This document shows, one piece after another, positions 1 to 6,478 of a DNA stretch of 9,707 nt. Origin of the DNA: Alphaproteobacteria bacterium (lineage in GTDB: Bacteria; Pseudomonadota; Alphaproteobacteria; UBA8366); the NCBI GenBank assembly GCA_029861675.1, contig JAOTYV010000175.1, positions 1 through 9,707 on the forward strand. The letters run 5' to 3'. Both the position numbers and the translations under genes were made by a program. Position 1 is the stretch's first letter. Every line of letters begins with the position of its first letter. The notes beneath the pieces are model-generated. The model was given only the letters and a program-made list of their open reading frames with translations, had not been told where the DNA came from and did not search any database.

Positions 1-111
1 TTCGTCGAGGTCGAGGAGATCGCCTCGATGATCGCGTGGATCGTTTCCCGCGAAAACAGTTTCACCACCGCCGCCGTGTTCGACATATCCGGCGGCCGGG
101 CAACCTACTAG
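1..111 (+). CDS. C-terminal end of a short-chain dehydrogenase/reductase (partial)
   Basis: Frame 1 is open from the window edge to a TAG at 109-111, giving 36 residues that end in FDISGGRATY. The pattern of a helix with EEIASMIAWIVS, then SFTTAAVFDISGG, matches the last helix and last strand of classical SDR enzymes. There the segment before the C-terminus normally reads as a residue run ending in D-x-x-G-G. The family performs NAD(P)(H)-dependent oxidation or reduction of alcohols and ketones in the cytoplasm. The catalytic Ser-Tyr-Lys and the N-terminal cofactor-binding glycines lie outside the window, so substrate and cofactor cannot be stated. One small oddity is SFTTAAVFD, where many relatives have Gly in place of the first Ala. 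The stop codon forms the first three bases of the intergenic repeat that follows. Confidence 0.8.
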   Translation, partial: FVEVEEIASMIAWIVSRENSFTTAAVFDISGGRATY

Positions 112-215
112 AGCAAATCCCGAGCGAACCGAAACGGTTCGCGACGACGTATTTGCATAAAACAAAGAGATAGACCATTTCACGTGAGTCAATTTAAACA
201 GGAAATGGTCTAAAC
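109..215 (+). repeat. Intergenic mosaic repeat, copy 1 (AT-rich, with internal hairpins)
   Basis: Three blocks occur in the same order as in a second element at 3172-3286 on the opposite strand. They are TAGAGCAAATC at 109-119, GAGTCAATT at 186-194 and AAATGGTCTAAAC at 203-215. The DNA between the blocks differs. This copy holds two strong hairpins: GCGAACCG-AAA-CGGTTCGC at 124-142, and an 11-bp perfect inverted repeat TAGACCATTTC / GAAATGGTCTA at 171-181 and 202-212. A further GCAAAT / ATTTGC pair (113-118 and 151-156) surrounds the first hairpin. The element begins on the stop codon of the dehydrogenase and ends directly before the weak ribosome-binding site of the lactonase, so it fills nearly the whole leader. 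It has no coding potential that I can see. Confidence 0.75.
124..142. other. Perfect 8-bp hairpin with 3-base loop, downstream of the dehydrogenase
   Basis: GCGAACCG (124-131), AAA, CGGTTCGC (135-142) form a fully paired stem just after the dehydrogenase stop. No run of T follows, so it is not a standard intrinsic terminator. It could stabilise the 3' end of the upstream transcript or act as a structure belonging to the repeat. This hairpin is not present in the second repeat copy. Confidence 0.55.
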
Positions 216-228
216 GGGAAACCACGCG

Positions 229-1257
229 ATGGCGTATCACGTCTATGTCACCGTGTCGGGCGAGGATCGCATCGCGCGCTTTTCGATGGATCCGGAAAGC
301 GGCGCGCTCGATCCGCGCGACGATGTTCCGCTGTCCGGAACGCCGGCGCCGATCGCGCTGCACCCCGACCGGAAATTCATGCATGTCGCGCGGCGGGGTG
401 CGCATCTCATCACCAGTTTCGCTATCGACGCGGCGTCGGGGGGGCTGACCGAGCTGGGAACGGTTCCGACCGAATCCGACCCCTGCCACATGTCAACCGA
501 CCGCAGCGGCCGATATCTGCTCGCCGCCTACTACCTGACCAAGAAAGTGACCGTGCACCGGATCGGCGAAGACGGCGCGGCGATCGATCCGCCGGTCGTG
601 TTGCGGGAAACCGGCATCGGCGCCCATTGTTTCCAGACCGATCCGTCCAACCGCTTCGCCTTCGTCCCCCACATCGCGCGCGAGGACGCGCCGAATGCGA
701 TCTTCCAGTTCCGCTTCGACGCGGCAACCGGGCAGATCGCGCCGAACGATCCGGCGCAGGTGCCGCAGCCGGACTGGACCGGTCCGCGCCACTATTGCTT
801 TCACCCGGATAAGGACATTCTGTATTTCTCGAACGAGCAGGGAAGCAGCGTCAGCGCCTATGCGATGGACCCGGAGCTGGGCACGCTGTCGCCGCTCCAG
901 ACCCTCTCGACCCTGCCGGACGGCTGGACCGGCCAGAACAAATGCGCACAGATCCGGATGACGCCATGCGGCCGCTTCCTCTATGCGCCTAATCGCGGCC
1001 ATGACAGCATCGCGGAATTCGCCGTCGACCCGGCAAACGGCTTGCTGACCGCGCTTGGTCACGCCGCCGCTGAAAAAGTCCCGCGCGCCTTCGAGATCGA
1101 TCCCACCGGGCGTTTTCTATTGTCTGCCGGCCACGGGTCGGGCCGCCTCGCCGTCTACCGTATTCAGGACGGCAGCGACGCCGGCCGCCTGGACCGGATC
1201 GCGGCGCACGATGTGGGCGCCGTGCCCATGTGGGTGACGATCAGTCCTGCGGCGTAG
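229..1257 (+). CDS. Lactonase family protein (seven-bladed beta-propeller, 6-phosphogluconolactonase-like)
   Basis: The 342-residue product matches the Lactonase family (PF10282; Pgl and 3-carboxy-cis,cis-muconate lactonizing enzyme folds) in length and in its repeated blades. Each blade has a variant of x-D-P-x-x-G-x-L followed by H-P/D-P-x-x-R-F-x-x-x-A/S. Characteristic spots are GPRHYCFHPD near residues 185-194, the SNEQGSSV strand near 201-208, YAPNRGHDSI near 252-261 and PRAFEIDPTGRFLLSAG near 285-301. There is no signal peptide, so it should be cytoplasmic. Members hydrolyse sugar lactones or related cyclic esters, but many are uncharacterised, and no phosphosugar substrate can be claimed here. 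The ATG is the first in frame and follows a weak GGGA (216-219) directly after repeat copy 1. It converges on the transporter gene with only 11 bases between stops. An isomerase of the muconate-lactonizing type is the main alternative. Confidence 0.85.
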   Translation: MAYHVYVTVSGEDRIARFSMDPESGALDPRDDVPLSGTPAPIALHPDRKFMHVARRGAHLITSFAIDAASGGLTELGTVPTESDPCHMSTDRSGRYLLAAYYLTKKVTVHRIGEDGAAIDPPVVLRETGIGAHCFQTDPSNRFAFVPHIAREDAPNAIFQFRFDAATGQIAPNDPAQVPQPDWTGPRHYCFHPDKDILYFSNEQGSSVSAYAMDPELGTLSPLQTLSTLPDGWTGQNKCAQIRMTPCGRFLYAPNRGHDSIAEFAVDPANGLLTALGHAAAEKVPRAFEIDPTGRFLLSAGHGSGRLAVYRIQDGSDAGRLDRIAAHDVGAVPMWVTISPAA

Positions 1258-1268
1258 AGATACGCGCG

Positions 1269-3119
1269 TCACAGCCCATAATAGAGCGGCGCGAACAGGC
1301 TGAAGCTTAACCAGACCAATACCAGCAACGGCACGCCCAGCCGCATGAAATCGATAAACCGGTAATTGCCCGGCGCCATCACCAGCAGGTTGGTCTGATA
1401 GCCCATCGGCGTTGCGAACGCGCTGTTCGCGGCGAAGATGACCGCCACCGCAAAGGGCTCGTAGGGCAGGCTCAAGCTGTCCGCTATGGACACGGCGATT
1501 GGCGTAAAAAGCACCGCGGTCGCTTTCGAACTGATCGTATTCGCAAGAATCGCGACAAGCGCAAAGAATACAGATAATACGGCCGCCGGACCGGCGTCGC
1601 CGACGAGCACAAGCAGCAGGTCGGCAAGTGCCTTGGCCCCGCCGGTTTCCTGCAGGGCCGCGCCCATGGCCAAGGCTGCGGCGATCATCAAGACGAGATC
1701 CGAATCGATCGCCCGCAGCGCACGATTTACTGAAAGGATACCCGCCGCGACCATCAGCCCGGCCCCACATAACGCGGACACCACGATCGGCACCATCCCC
1801 GTCGCCGCCGAAACCACGACGGCACCGAATATGGCAAGCGCCGGCATGGCGTGATGTGTCGCCGGCAACTCGCTCGCGGACCACTCGATCAGCAACACGC
1901 CCGGCGCGGAGCGAAGCTCGCGAATGTCCCCCGGCCTGCCCTGGACGAGAAGAACATCCCCTGCCTCCAGCGGGATCTGGGTGATCCGTTTGCGGATCAT
2001 GCTGTAGCGGCGCTGAATGCCGATCACGATGCAGCGATGTTGATAGCGAAAGCCGATACGCTCCAGGGTCCTGCCGATCATGGGGGAATTCGGCGTGACC
2101 ATCAGTTCGGCCAGGGCCTGACGGCGGTCCCGCGGTTCCCGCTCGCCGGGCGGCTTTTCCGGCGGTGCGGTTTTCCTTATCAGTTCCGGATGGAGCAGTT
2201 CGGACGCCCCGTCGACAGCCTCGGTCAGCGCATCCCGGGTCGCAAAAACCACCAACACGTCGCCGGCCCGCACCTGAAAATCATCGTCGAAGGGCGGTCC
2301 GTATGCGTGTTCGCCGCGTTGAATCAGGCGCACGGAAGTCTCGCGCAAGTCCGGGAAGGCGCCGCCGCGCGACGGCATTCCATCCAGCCGGGAACCAGCC
2401 TCGACGGTGATCTGCGCGGCGAATTGGCGGCCGTGACCGGACCTCCGATTGAACGTACTCGGCCGATAAGGAAGCAGAAATGGCGCCACCAGGACCAGGA
2501 AGACCAGCCCCAATGCGGCCAGAACGAGACCCGGTATCGTGAAATTGAAAAATCCGAACCCGGAACGCCCCAGCGACACCAGAGACTCGGAGACGAGCAG
2601 ATTGGTGCTCGATCCGATCAGGGTCGTCATGCCACCCAGGATCGCGGCATAACTCAACGGCAGCATGAGCTTGCTCGGCGGCTGGCCGGTGCGCTGCGCA
2701 ATTTCGTGCAGGATCGGGATGAAAATGACGACGATCGGCGTGTTGTTTATAACGCCGCTCAGCAGGAGCGCGATCAGGAGCGCAATGCCGCCCGCAACGA
2801 AGACGCTTCCCTTAGCATGGGTCAGCAACTGGCCCGCATAACGCTGCAACAATCCCGTCGCCGCGAGACCGCGTCCCAAGATCATCAACCCGACCAGCGC
2901 CAACAAGGCGGTGTTCGCGAAGCCCGACAACAGACGCGATGGTCCCAAACGATTGATGCCGCCCGCGTCGACGACGGGTACTAATTGAAAGACCAGCATG
3001 AGAACGCAGATCGCGCCCAAAGAAATGAGGGACAGGGGCGCCCGCTCGCGCGCAAATAGGGTCATCGCCGTGACAATGACGGCGAAGGTTGCCCACATTC
3101 CTATCATTTGTGCGGTCAT
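1269..3119 (-). CDS. SLC13-family (DASS/CitT-like) anion permease with two TrkA_C domains
   Basis: The 616-residue inner-membrane transporter has two hydrophobic halves split by a soluble insert, the usual layout of SLC13 permeases of about 590-620 residues. The first half carries the INNTP motif (about 124-128) and GSSTN (169-173). The second half carries NTISS (527-531) and TPMGYQTN (570-577). In SLC13 proteins these re-entrant-loop motifs form the sodium- and anion-binding sites. The insert holds two RCK_C/TrkA_C domains, at about 235-305 (with QVRAGDVLVVF) and 337-412 (with PLEAGDVLLVQG). Such domains usually bind small ligands and gate transport. Likely substrates are dicarboxylates, citrate or sulfate, and I cannot choose among them. 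A TTG at 3128 extends the frame by three residues, but the ATG at 3119 is the more usual start. No good ribosome-binding site precedes either. The upstream region includes repeat copy 2. Confidence 0.88.
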   Translation of the reverse strand: MTAQMIGMWATFAVIVTAMTLFARERAPLSLISLGAICVLMLVFQLVPVVDAGGINRLGPSRLLSGFANTALLALVGLMILGRGLAATGLLQRYAGQLLTHAKGSVFVAGGIALLIALLLSGVINNTPIVVIFIPILHEIAQRTGQPPSKLMLPLSYAAILGGMTTLIGSSTNLLVSESLVSLGRSGFGFFNFTIPGLVLAALGLVFLVLVAPFLLPYRPSTFNRRSGHGRQFAAQITVEAGSRLDGMPSRGGAFPDLRETSVRLIQRGEHAYGPPFDDDFQVRAGDVLVVFATRDALTEAVDGASELLHPELIRKTAPPEKPPGEREPRDRRQALAELMVTPNSPMIGRTLERIGFRYQHRCIVIGIQRRYSMIRKRITQIPLEAGDVLLVQGRPGDIRELRSAPGVLLIEWSASELPATHHAMPALAIFGAVVVSAATGMVPIVVSALCGAGLMVAAGILSVNRALRAIDSDLVLMIAAALAMGAALQETGGAKALADLLLVLVGDAGPAAVLSVFFALVAILANTISSKATAVLFTPIAVSIADSLSLPYEPFAVAVIFAANSAFATPMGYQTNLLVMAPGNYRFIDFMRLGVPLLVLVWLSFSLFAPLYYGL

Positions 3120-3171
3120 GGCCAGCAATCCAAAAACCCGGACCGTCTCCCGATTCTGGAACCCGTACCGA

Positions 3172-3286
3172 GTTTAGACCATTTAAAATCGAATTGACTC
3201 TCATTGCTGGTCGCAATGGCAACGGGCCCGCGCCCGAATACTTCCTTTATTCACTCCACGAGGCTGTGTTCAAATGATTTGCTCTA
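3172..3286 (-). repeat. Intergenic mosaic repeat, copy 2 (inverted relative to copy 1)
   Basis: Read on the minus strand this element starts TAGAGCAAATC (3286-3276), continues to GAGTCAATT (3200-3192) and ends AAATGGTCTAAAC (3184-3172). These are exactly the three blocks of copy 1, with the last two separated by 7 bases rather than 8. The interior differs from copy 1 and includes a small hairpin, CATTGC / GCAATG, around TGGTC. Total length is 115 bases against 107 in copy 1. It lies between two divergent genes, so it carries or borders the promoters of both the transporter and the dodecin. Confidence 0.75.
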
Positions 3287-3309
3287 TTTGCGCTGCTGAA
3301 GGGATGCCA

Positions 3310-3314
3310 AAGGA
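3310..3314 (+). promoter_or_regulatory. Ribosome-binding site fixing the dodecin start
   Basis: AGGAG lies 7 bases before the ATG at 3322. The frame stays open upstream to an ATG at 3274, but that start has no such site and would add 16 residues foreign to the dodecin family. Confidence 0.8.
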
Positions 3315-3321
3315 GATCACT

Positions 3322-3534
3322 ATGGAAGACCACGTCTACCGCGTAATTCGGGTTGTCGGGACATCGAAAGACAGTGTCAGCGACGCAATTGACAAGGCGA
3401 TCGCCCGCGCCTCCAAAAATCTCAAAAATCTGCGCTGGTTCGAAGTCGTCGAAACACGCGGCATGATCAAGGACGGCAAGGCCGAGAATTATCAGGTTAC
3501 GCTTAGGGTTGGATTCACGCTCGACGAAGATTGA
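3322..3534 (+). CDS. Dodecin (flavin-binding, dodecameric)
   Basis: The 70-residue product has the length and fold pattern of dodecins (PF07311). These are small cytoplasmic proteins that assemble as hollow 12-mers and store or buffer riboflavin, FMN or FAD. The order is strand YRVIRVVGTS (6-15), a helix DSVSDAIDKAIARASKNL (17-34), strand LRWFEVVETRGMI (37-49), and final strand AENYQVTLRVGFTLDE (54-69). Trp39 corresponds to the Trp that stacks on the isoalloxazine ring, and Gln58 to the Gln that contacts it. The start is set by AGGAG at 3310-3314. The gene is divergent from the transporter, and repeat copy 2 occupies its upstream region. It converges on the first dioxygenase with a 50-base gap and no visible terminator. 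A flavin buffer would suit the nearby luciferase-like enzyme, but dodecins are common in unrelated contexts. Confidence 0.93.
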   Translation: MEDHVYRVIRVVGTSKDSVSDAIDKAIARASKNLKNLRWFEVVETRGMIKDGKAENYQVTLRVGFTLDED

Positions 3535-3584
3535 GCGCCCTTGCGGATGCGACTTGGGGTCATGCCACGCGCCACAGCTCACGC

Positions 3585-4490
3585 CTACACTGCAACACCG
3601 GCCCGCGCGGTTTGGCTTTGCCGCGCAGCCGCGTCGGCGGCGGGCGTCCAGTCGCGCTCCATCATCGAGGTCCGCCAGTGGACGCGGTGCTCATCGGGCG
3701 GGTAGTCGCCGGTCGCGGCATGCACGAGGCAGCGGTTGTCCCAGATTATCAGGTCGCCGACCCGCCATTTGTGACGGTAGTCGCCGTCGGGCGATTCGAT
3801 GTAGCCCTTCAACTCGTCAACCAGCGCGTCGCCTTCCACGCGGTCCAGGCCCACGATTTCCATCACCTGGCCCGGATTGAAATAGATTGCCTTGCGTCCA
3901 GTCTCCGGATGGGTGCGGACAATTGCATGCACCGCGGGGGGACGAACCCGATCCTCTTCTTCCAGCAGCTGAACCTCGCGTTTCAGGCGACCGCCATACT
4001 TGTAGGTCGCATTGAGTCCCGCGATGCGGTTTTTCAGGGCGTCCGGCAGCGTGTCGTAGATCGTGTAGGCGTTGGCGAAGAGCGTGTCGCCACCCCGGCT
4101 CGGGATGGCGCGCGCATAGAGCTGCGTCGCCTTGGCCCGCACATAGTCGTAGGAGGTGTCCGTATGCCAGACCGCCCCCCGCTTCAGCAGGCTGGGCGAC
4201 GGCTTGTCCTCGGCGCCGACTTTGGTATCGACGATCTTGTTGTCCATGATCATCAGCTCGGGCAGCACCGGATGACGGCTCTTGCGCACGATATGCGGCC
4301 GCACCGGGCCGTAGCGGCGGCCATGGGCGAGAAAATCCTCCATGGTGAGATCCTGGTCGCGGAAGACGAGCACGATATGGTCCAGAAACGCCTGATGAAT
4401 TCTTGCGAAACTTTCATCGTCGAGGGATTTGAGATCGACGCCGGCGATTTCCGCGCCGAGCGCCCCGTCGAAAGGACGAATGTCCACCAT
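3585..4490 (-). CDS. TauD/TfdA family Fe(II)/2-oxoglutarate-dependent dioxygenase (distal copy)
   Basis: The 301-residue product has the complete TauD/TfdA (PF02668) signature. GAEIAGVDL at 12-20 is the N-terminal motif, and FRDQDLT (43-49) is typical of the family. WHTDTSY (108-114) supplies iron ligands His109 and Asp111. GGDTLFANAYTIYD lies at 133-146, and WDNRCLVHAATGDY (250-263) supplies the third ligand His257. Arg269 and Arg273 in HRVHWR match the RxxxR that holds the 2-oxoglutarate carboxylate. The enzyme should hydroxylate a small organic substrate, releasing CO2 and succinate; family substrates include taurine, alkyl sulfates and phenoxyacetates. Specificity cannot be read here. A GGAGGG (4500-4505) sits 9 bases before the ATG. 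About 20 low-complexity Ala/Arg-rich residues follow the fold. It is the last gene of the minus-strand run, 85 bases after its paralogue. Confidence 0.92.
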   Translation of the reverse strand: MVDIRPFDGALGAEIAGVDLKSLDDESFARIHQAFLDHIVLVFRDQDLTMEDFLAHGRRYGPVRPHIVRKSRHPVLPELMIMDNKIVDTKVGAEDKPSPSLLKRGAVWHTDTSYDYVRAKATQLYARAIPSRGGDTLFANAYTIYDTLPDALKNRIAGLNATYKYGGRLKREVQLLEEEDRVRPPAVHAIVRTHPETGRKAIYFNPGQVMEIVGLDRVEGDALVDELKGYIESPDGDYRHKWRVGDLIIWDNRCLVHAATGDYPPDEHRVHWRTSMMERDWTPAADAAARQSQTARAGVAV

Positions 4491-4575
4491 GATTGCAGTC
4501 CCTCCATCGTCTTCAAGACAAGGCCGGTACGGCCCGGCCCCTATCGCCTAACATCAGGGCAGAGCGGACTCGGCC

Positions 4576-5391
4576 CTAGTGCGGCTTGTCTCCGCAAACG
4601 GTGACGCGGTAGCCGAATCGGCGCTGCGGGAAATAGTCCCACATGGCGTGGTGCAGGACACAGCGATTGTCCCAAAAAGCGATCGAGTTCCGCTCCCATT
4701 TGAAGCGGCACTGCCATGCCGGTTTCTCGATATGCCGGTACAGAAACTCGAGCAGGCCGTCGCTTTCATCCTGCGACAGTTGCGCGATTTTGGACGTGAA
4801 AATTCGGTTCACGAACAAGGCCTTCCGCCCGGTCTCCGGATGGGTGCGAACGACCGGGTGCTCACTCCTCGGAAAGGACTTCGACGTATCGCTTGTCCTG
4901 GGCCGATAGTGCTCCCCATCGTGATACCCCGTAAGGCCGTCGAGAAAATCGCGCATTGAGTCGGAAAGGGCCTCGTAAGCGGCATACATATTGGCGAACA
5001 AAGTGTCGCCGCCACCGTTTTCCGGCACTTCCTGAAGATGCAGAATGGAGCCCATCGGCGGTTCGGCATCACAGGTAACGTCCGAATGCCATTCCGAGCC
5101 CGATATGCGCGTCGAATTTTCGTCGGCCTTGATGGCGATGACGTCCGGGTGCCCTTCCACGGGATTGCTCGGTTGCGGATGGACGTGCAGCTTGCCGAAA
5201 TGCCGGCCGAAATCCTTGTGCTGATCGAGCGTCAGTTCCTGGTCGCGGAAAAAGATGACGTGATTGTCGAGCAACGCCTGATGGATTGCTTCGAACTGGC
5301 TGTTGCTGAGCCCTTTGCCAATATCCACACCGAAGATTTCGGCGCCGATCAACGGTGTCAACTTACGCACTTCGACGGATTGGTCGCTCAT
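4576..5391 (-). CDS. TauD/TfdA family Fe(II)/2-oxoglutarate-dependent dioxygenase (proximal copy)
   Basis: The 271-residue enzyme belongs to the same family as its downstream neighbour but is clearly divergent from it. It has GAEIFGVDI at 16-24 and FFRDQELTLDQH at 47-58. WHSDVTCD (101-108) gives His102 and Asp104, and GGGDTLFANMYAAYEAL is at 126-142. VRTHPETGRKALFVN (181-195) is close to the equivalent stretch in the neighbour. WDNRCVLHHAMWDY (240-253) gives His247, and Arg258/Arg262 form the 2-oxoglutarate-binding RxxxR. All catalytic residues are therefore present. I chose the ATG at 5391 because GAGGAA (5401-5406) lies 9 bases upstream. An ATG at 5412 would add seven residues and has no such site. 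Substrates known in the family include taurine, sulfonates, alkyl sulfates and aryloxyacetates; none can be assigned. Confidence 0.92.
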   Translation of the reverse strand: MSDQSVEVRKLTPLIGAEIFGVDIGKGLSNSQFEAIHQALLDNHVIFFRDQELTLDQHKDFGRHFGKLHVHPQPSNPVEGHPDVIAIKADENSTRISGSEWHSDVTCDAEPPMGSILHLQEVPENGGGDTLFANMYAAYEALSDSMRDFLDGLTGYHDGEHYRPRTSDTSKSFPRSEHPVVRTHPETGRKALFVNRIFTSKIAQLSQDESDGLLEFLYRHIEKPAWQCRFKWERNSIAFWDNRCVLHHAMWDYFPQRRFGYRVTVCGDKPH

Positions 5392-5451
5392 GGCGGTACA
5401 TTCCTCATTCATCGCATCGGAACCGATCGGCCGCGAACCGGCCTCCCCTAC

Positions 5452-5480
5452 ACAATAGCGCGGAGTTTCCCTATCGCCAA
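5452..5480 (-). promoter_or_regulatory. Possible promoter for the two dioxygenase genes
   Basis: On the minus strand TTGGCG (5480-5475), a 17-base spacer and TATTGT (5457-5452) resemble a sigma-70-type -35/-10 pair. It sits about 60 bases upstream of the proximal dioxygenase start, inside the 123-base gap after the luciferase-like gene. The match is by eye only and could be chance. Confidence 0.25.
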
Positions 5481-5514
5481 TTGACGGTCATCACCGCATC
5501 GCGGCAGATCCCGT

Positions 5515-6330
5515 TCAGGCCGGCCACAGCGCCCGCACCGCCTGGAGATTTTCTTCCGAGGAATCCTCGACGACCACGACGGCGTCGTCGAAACCGAACT
5601 CCGCGAGACGCGCAAGGCGCGCGCGGGCTTCGTCCGGGCTGCACCGCAAATCATACGGCCCCTCGTCGGAAAGAGGCTGGGTCTTGGCCTTGAGATCGAG
5701 CCAGATGTTGGTCACGATGGCGCGTTTTCCGCCCGCTTCGCGAAACCGCTGGACGCCCGCCTGCAGCGTGGGCGCGCCGGTATAGACGGCGGATGCGATC
5801 CAGCCGTCGTAGTCCTGGGCCGCCGCCGGGATCCAGCGCCCGCCGGCCCAACTGCCGATCAGAATCGGCGGCCCGCCTTTTACGGCCGGCGGCGGCATGA
5901 GGTTGGCGCCGTCGACCGTTTCGCCGCGCCAAAGCCGCTGCATCAGCGGAAGCGCCGTCCGAAGCGCCTTGAACCGGCCTTCATAGTCCATGCCCACCGC
6001 GTCGAAATCCGCCTTCGTCGATCCGGCCCCGACACCGAGCAGCAGCCGGCCGCCCGTCAACAGCTGCGCGGTGAGAATGCGATGCGCCAGCTCGACGGGG
6101 TGGCGTAACGGAACCTGCAGAATGCAGGTGCCGACATCGATCCGCTCGGTAACCGCGGCCGCGACGGAGGCTTGCATCAGAGGATCCGGCATGAAAAAGC
6201 CGCGGCTGATCGTGTCGAAGAACCACAAGCTGTCGAACCCGAGACGCTCGGCCGACCGCATGCTTGCGATCACCCTGCCGCCATCGATCGAGTCGTCTTT
6301 ATGAACCGGAAAACTGATGCCGAGGCGCAT
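5515..6330 (-). CDS. LLM-class (luciferase-like) flavin- or F420-dependent oxidoreductase
   Basis: The 271-residue product has the bacterial luciferase-like TIM-barrel pattern (PF00296). MRLGISFPVH is at 1-10, SAERLGFDSLWFFDT at 26-40, and the segment VGTCILQVPLRHPVELAH at 66-83. GGRLLLGVGAGS (93-104), PPILIGSWAGG (154-164) and YDGWIAS (174-180) follow. Members bind reduced FMN or F420 and act as monooxygenases or reductases. The GGRLLLGVGAG and ILIGS motifs do not by themselves separate the two cofactors. At 271 residues it is shorter than the roughly 330-360 of long-form monooxygenases, and it lacks the large insertion near the barrel end. The ATG at 6330 is preferred because AGGAG (6339-6343) lies 8 bases before it; a GTG at 6339 overlaps that site. 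It is co-oriented with the two dioxygenases, which suggests but does not prove a shared oxidative pathway. Confidence 0.87.
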   Translation of the reverse strand: MRLGISFPVHKDDSIDGGRVIASMRSAERLGFDSLWFFDTISRGFFMPDPLMQASVAAAVTERIDVGTCILQVPLRHPVELAHRILTAQLLTGGRLLLGVGAGSTKADFDAVGMDYEGRFKALRTALPLMQRLWRGETVDGANLMPPPAVKGGPPILIGSWAGGRWIPAAAQDYDGWIASAVYTGAPTLQAGVQRFREAGGKRAIVTNIWLDLKAKTQPLSDEGPYDLRCSPDEARARLARLAEFGFDDAVVVVEDSSEENLQAVRALWPA

Positions 6331-6338
6331 TGGAGCCA

Positions 6339-6343
6339 CTCCT
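6339..6343 (-). promoter_or_regulatory. Ribosome-binding site deciding the luciferase-like start
   Basis: AGGAG on the minus strand is 8 bases from the ATG at 6330. The alternative GTG start at 6339 falls on this site, which makes that start unlikely. Confidence 0.7.
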
Positions 6344-6478
6344 GAAATGCCGAGATCGAAGACAGCGGCAGCCAGGATTGTCGCGCCGCTTTACCCACGA
6401 CTATCCCAAAGGCACCATCTGGGCAAATCGAGTTGGCACGGCAGGATGCGGTGGTTGCAGATACGATGCGGCCGCGGG

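Noticed and set aside
1117..1884. Minus-strand open frame of 255 codons spanning the lactonase end and the transporter end
   Set aside because: It is out of frame with the transporter, which it overlaps, and it has a low-complexity Arg/Gly composition.
1851..2984. Long plus-strand open frame of 377 codons antisense to the transporter
   Set aside because: The product is rich in Arg, Gln and His with no fold pattern. The opposite strand encodes a clear SLC13 protein with all key motifs. GC-rich DNA routinely leaves such shadow frames open.
3531..4604. Plus-strand open frame of 357 codons across the distal dioxygenase
   Set aside because: It is the reverse complement shadow of a dioxygenase with an intact iron site. 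It has no recognisable domain, and it starts before the dodecin stop without a good ribosome-binding site.
6364..6390. Inverted repeat AGCGGC / GCCGCT in the gap between the DUF2189 and luciferase-like genes
   Set aside because: The stem is only 6 bp with a 15-base loop, and on the minus strand no T-run follows. It is not good enough to call a terminator.
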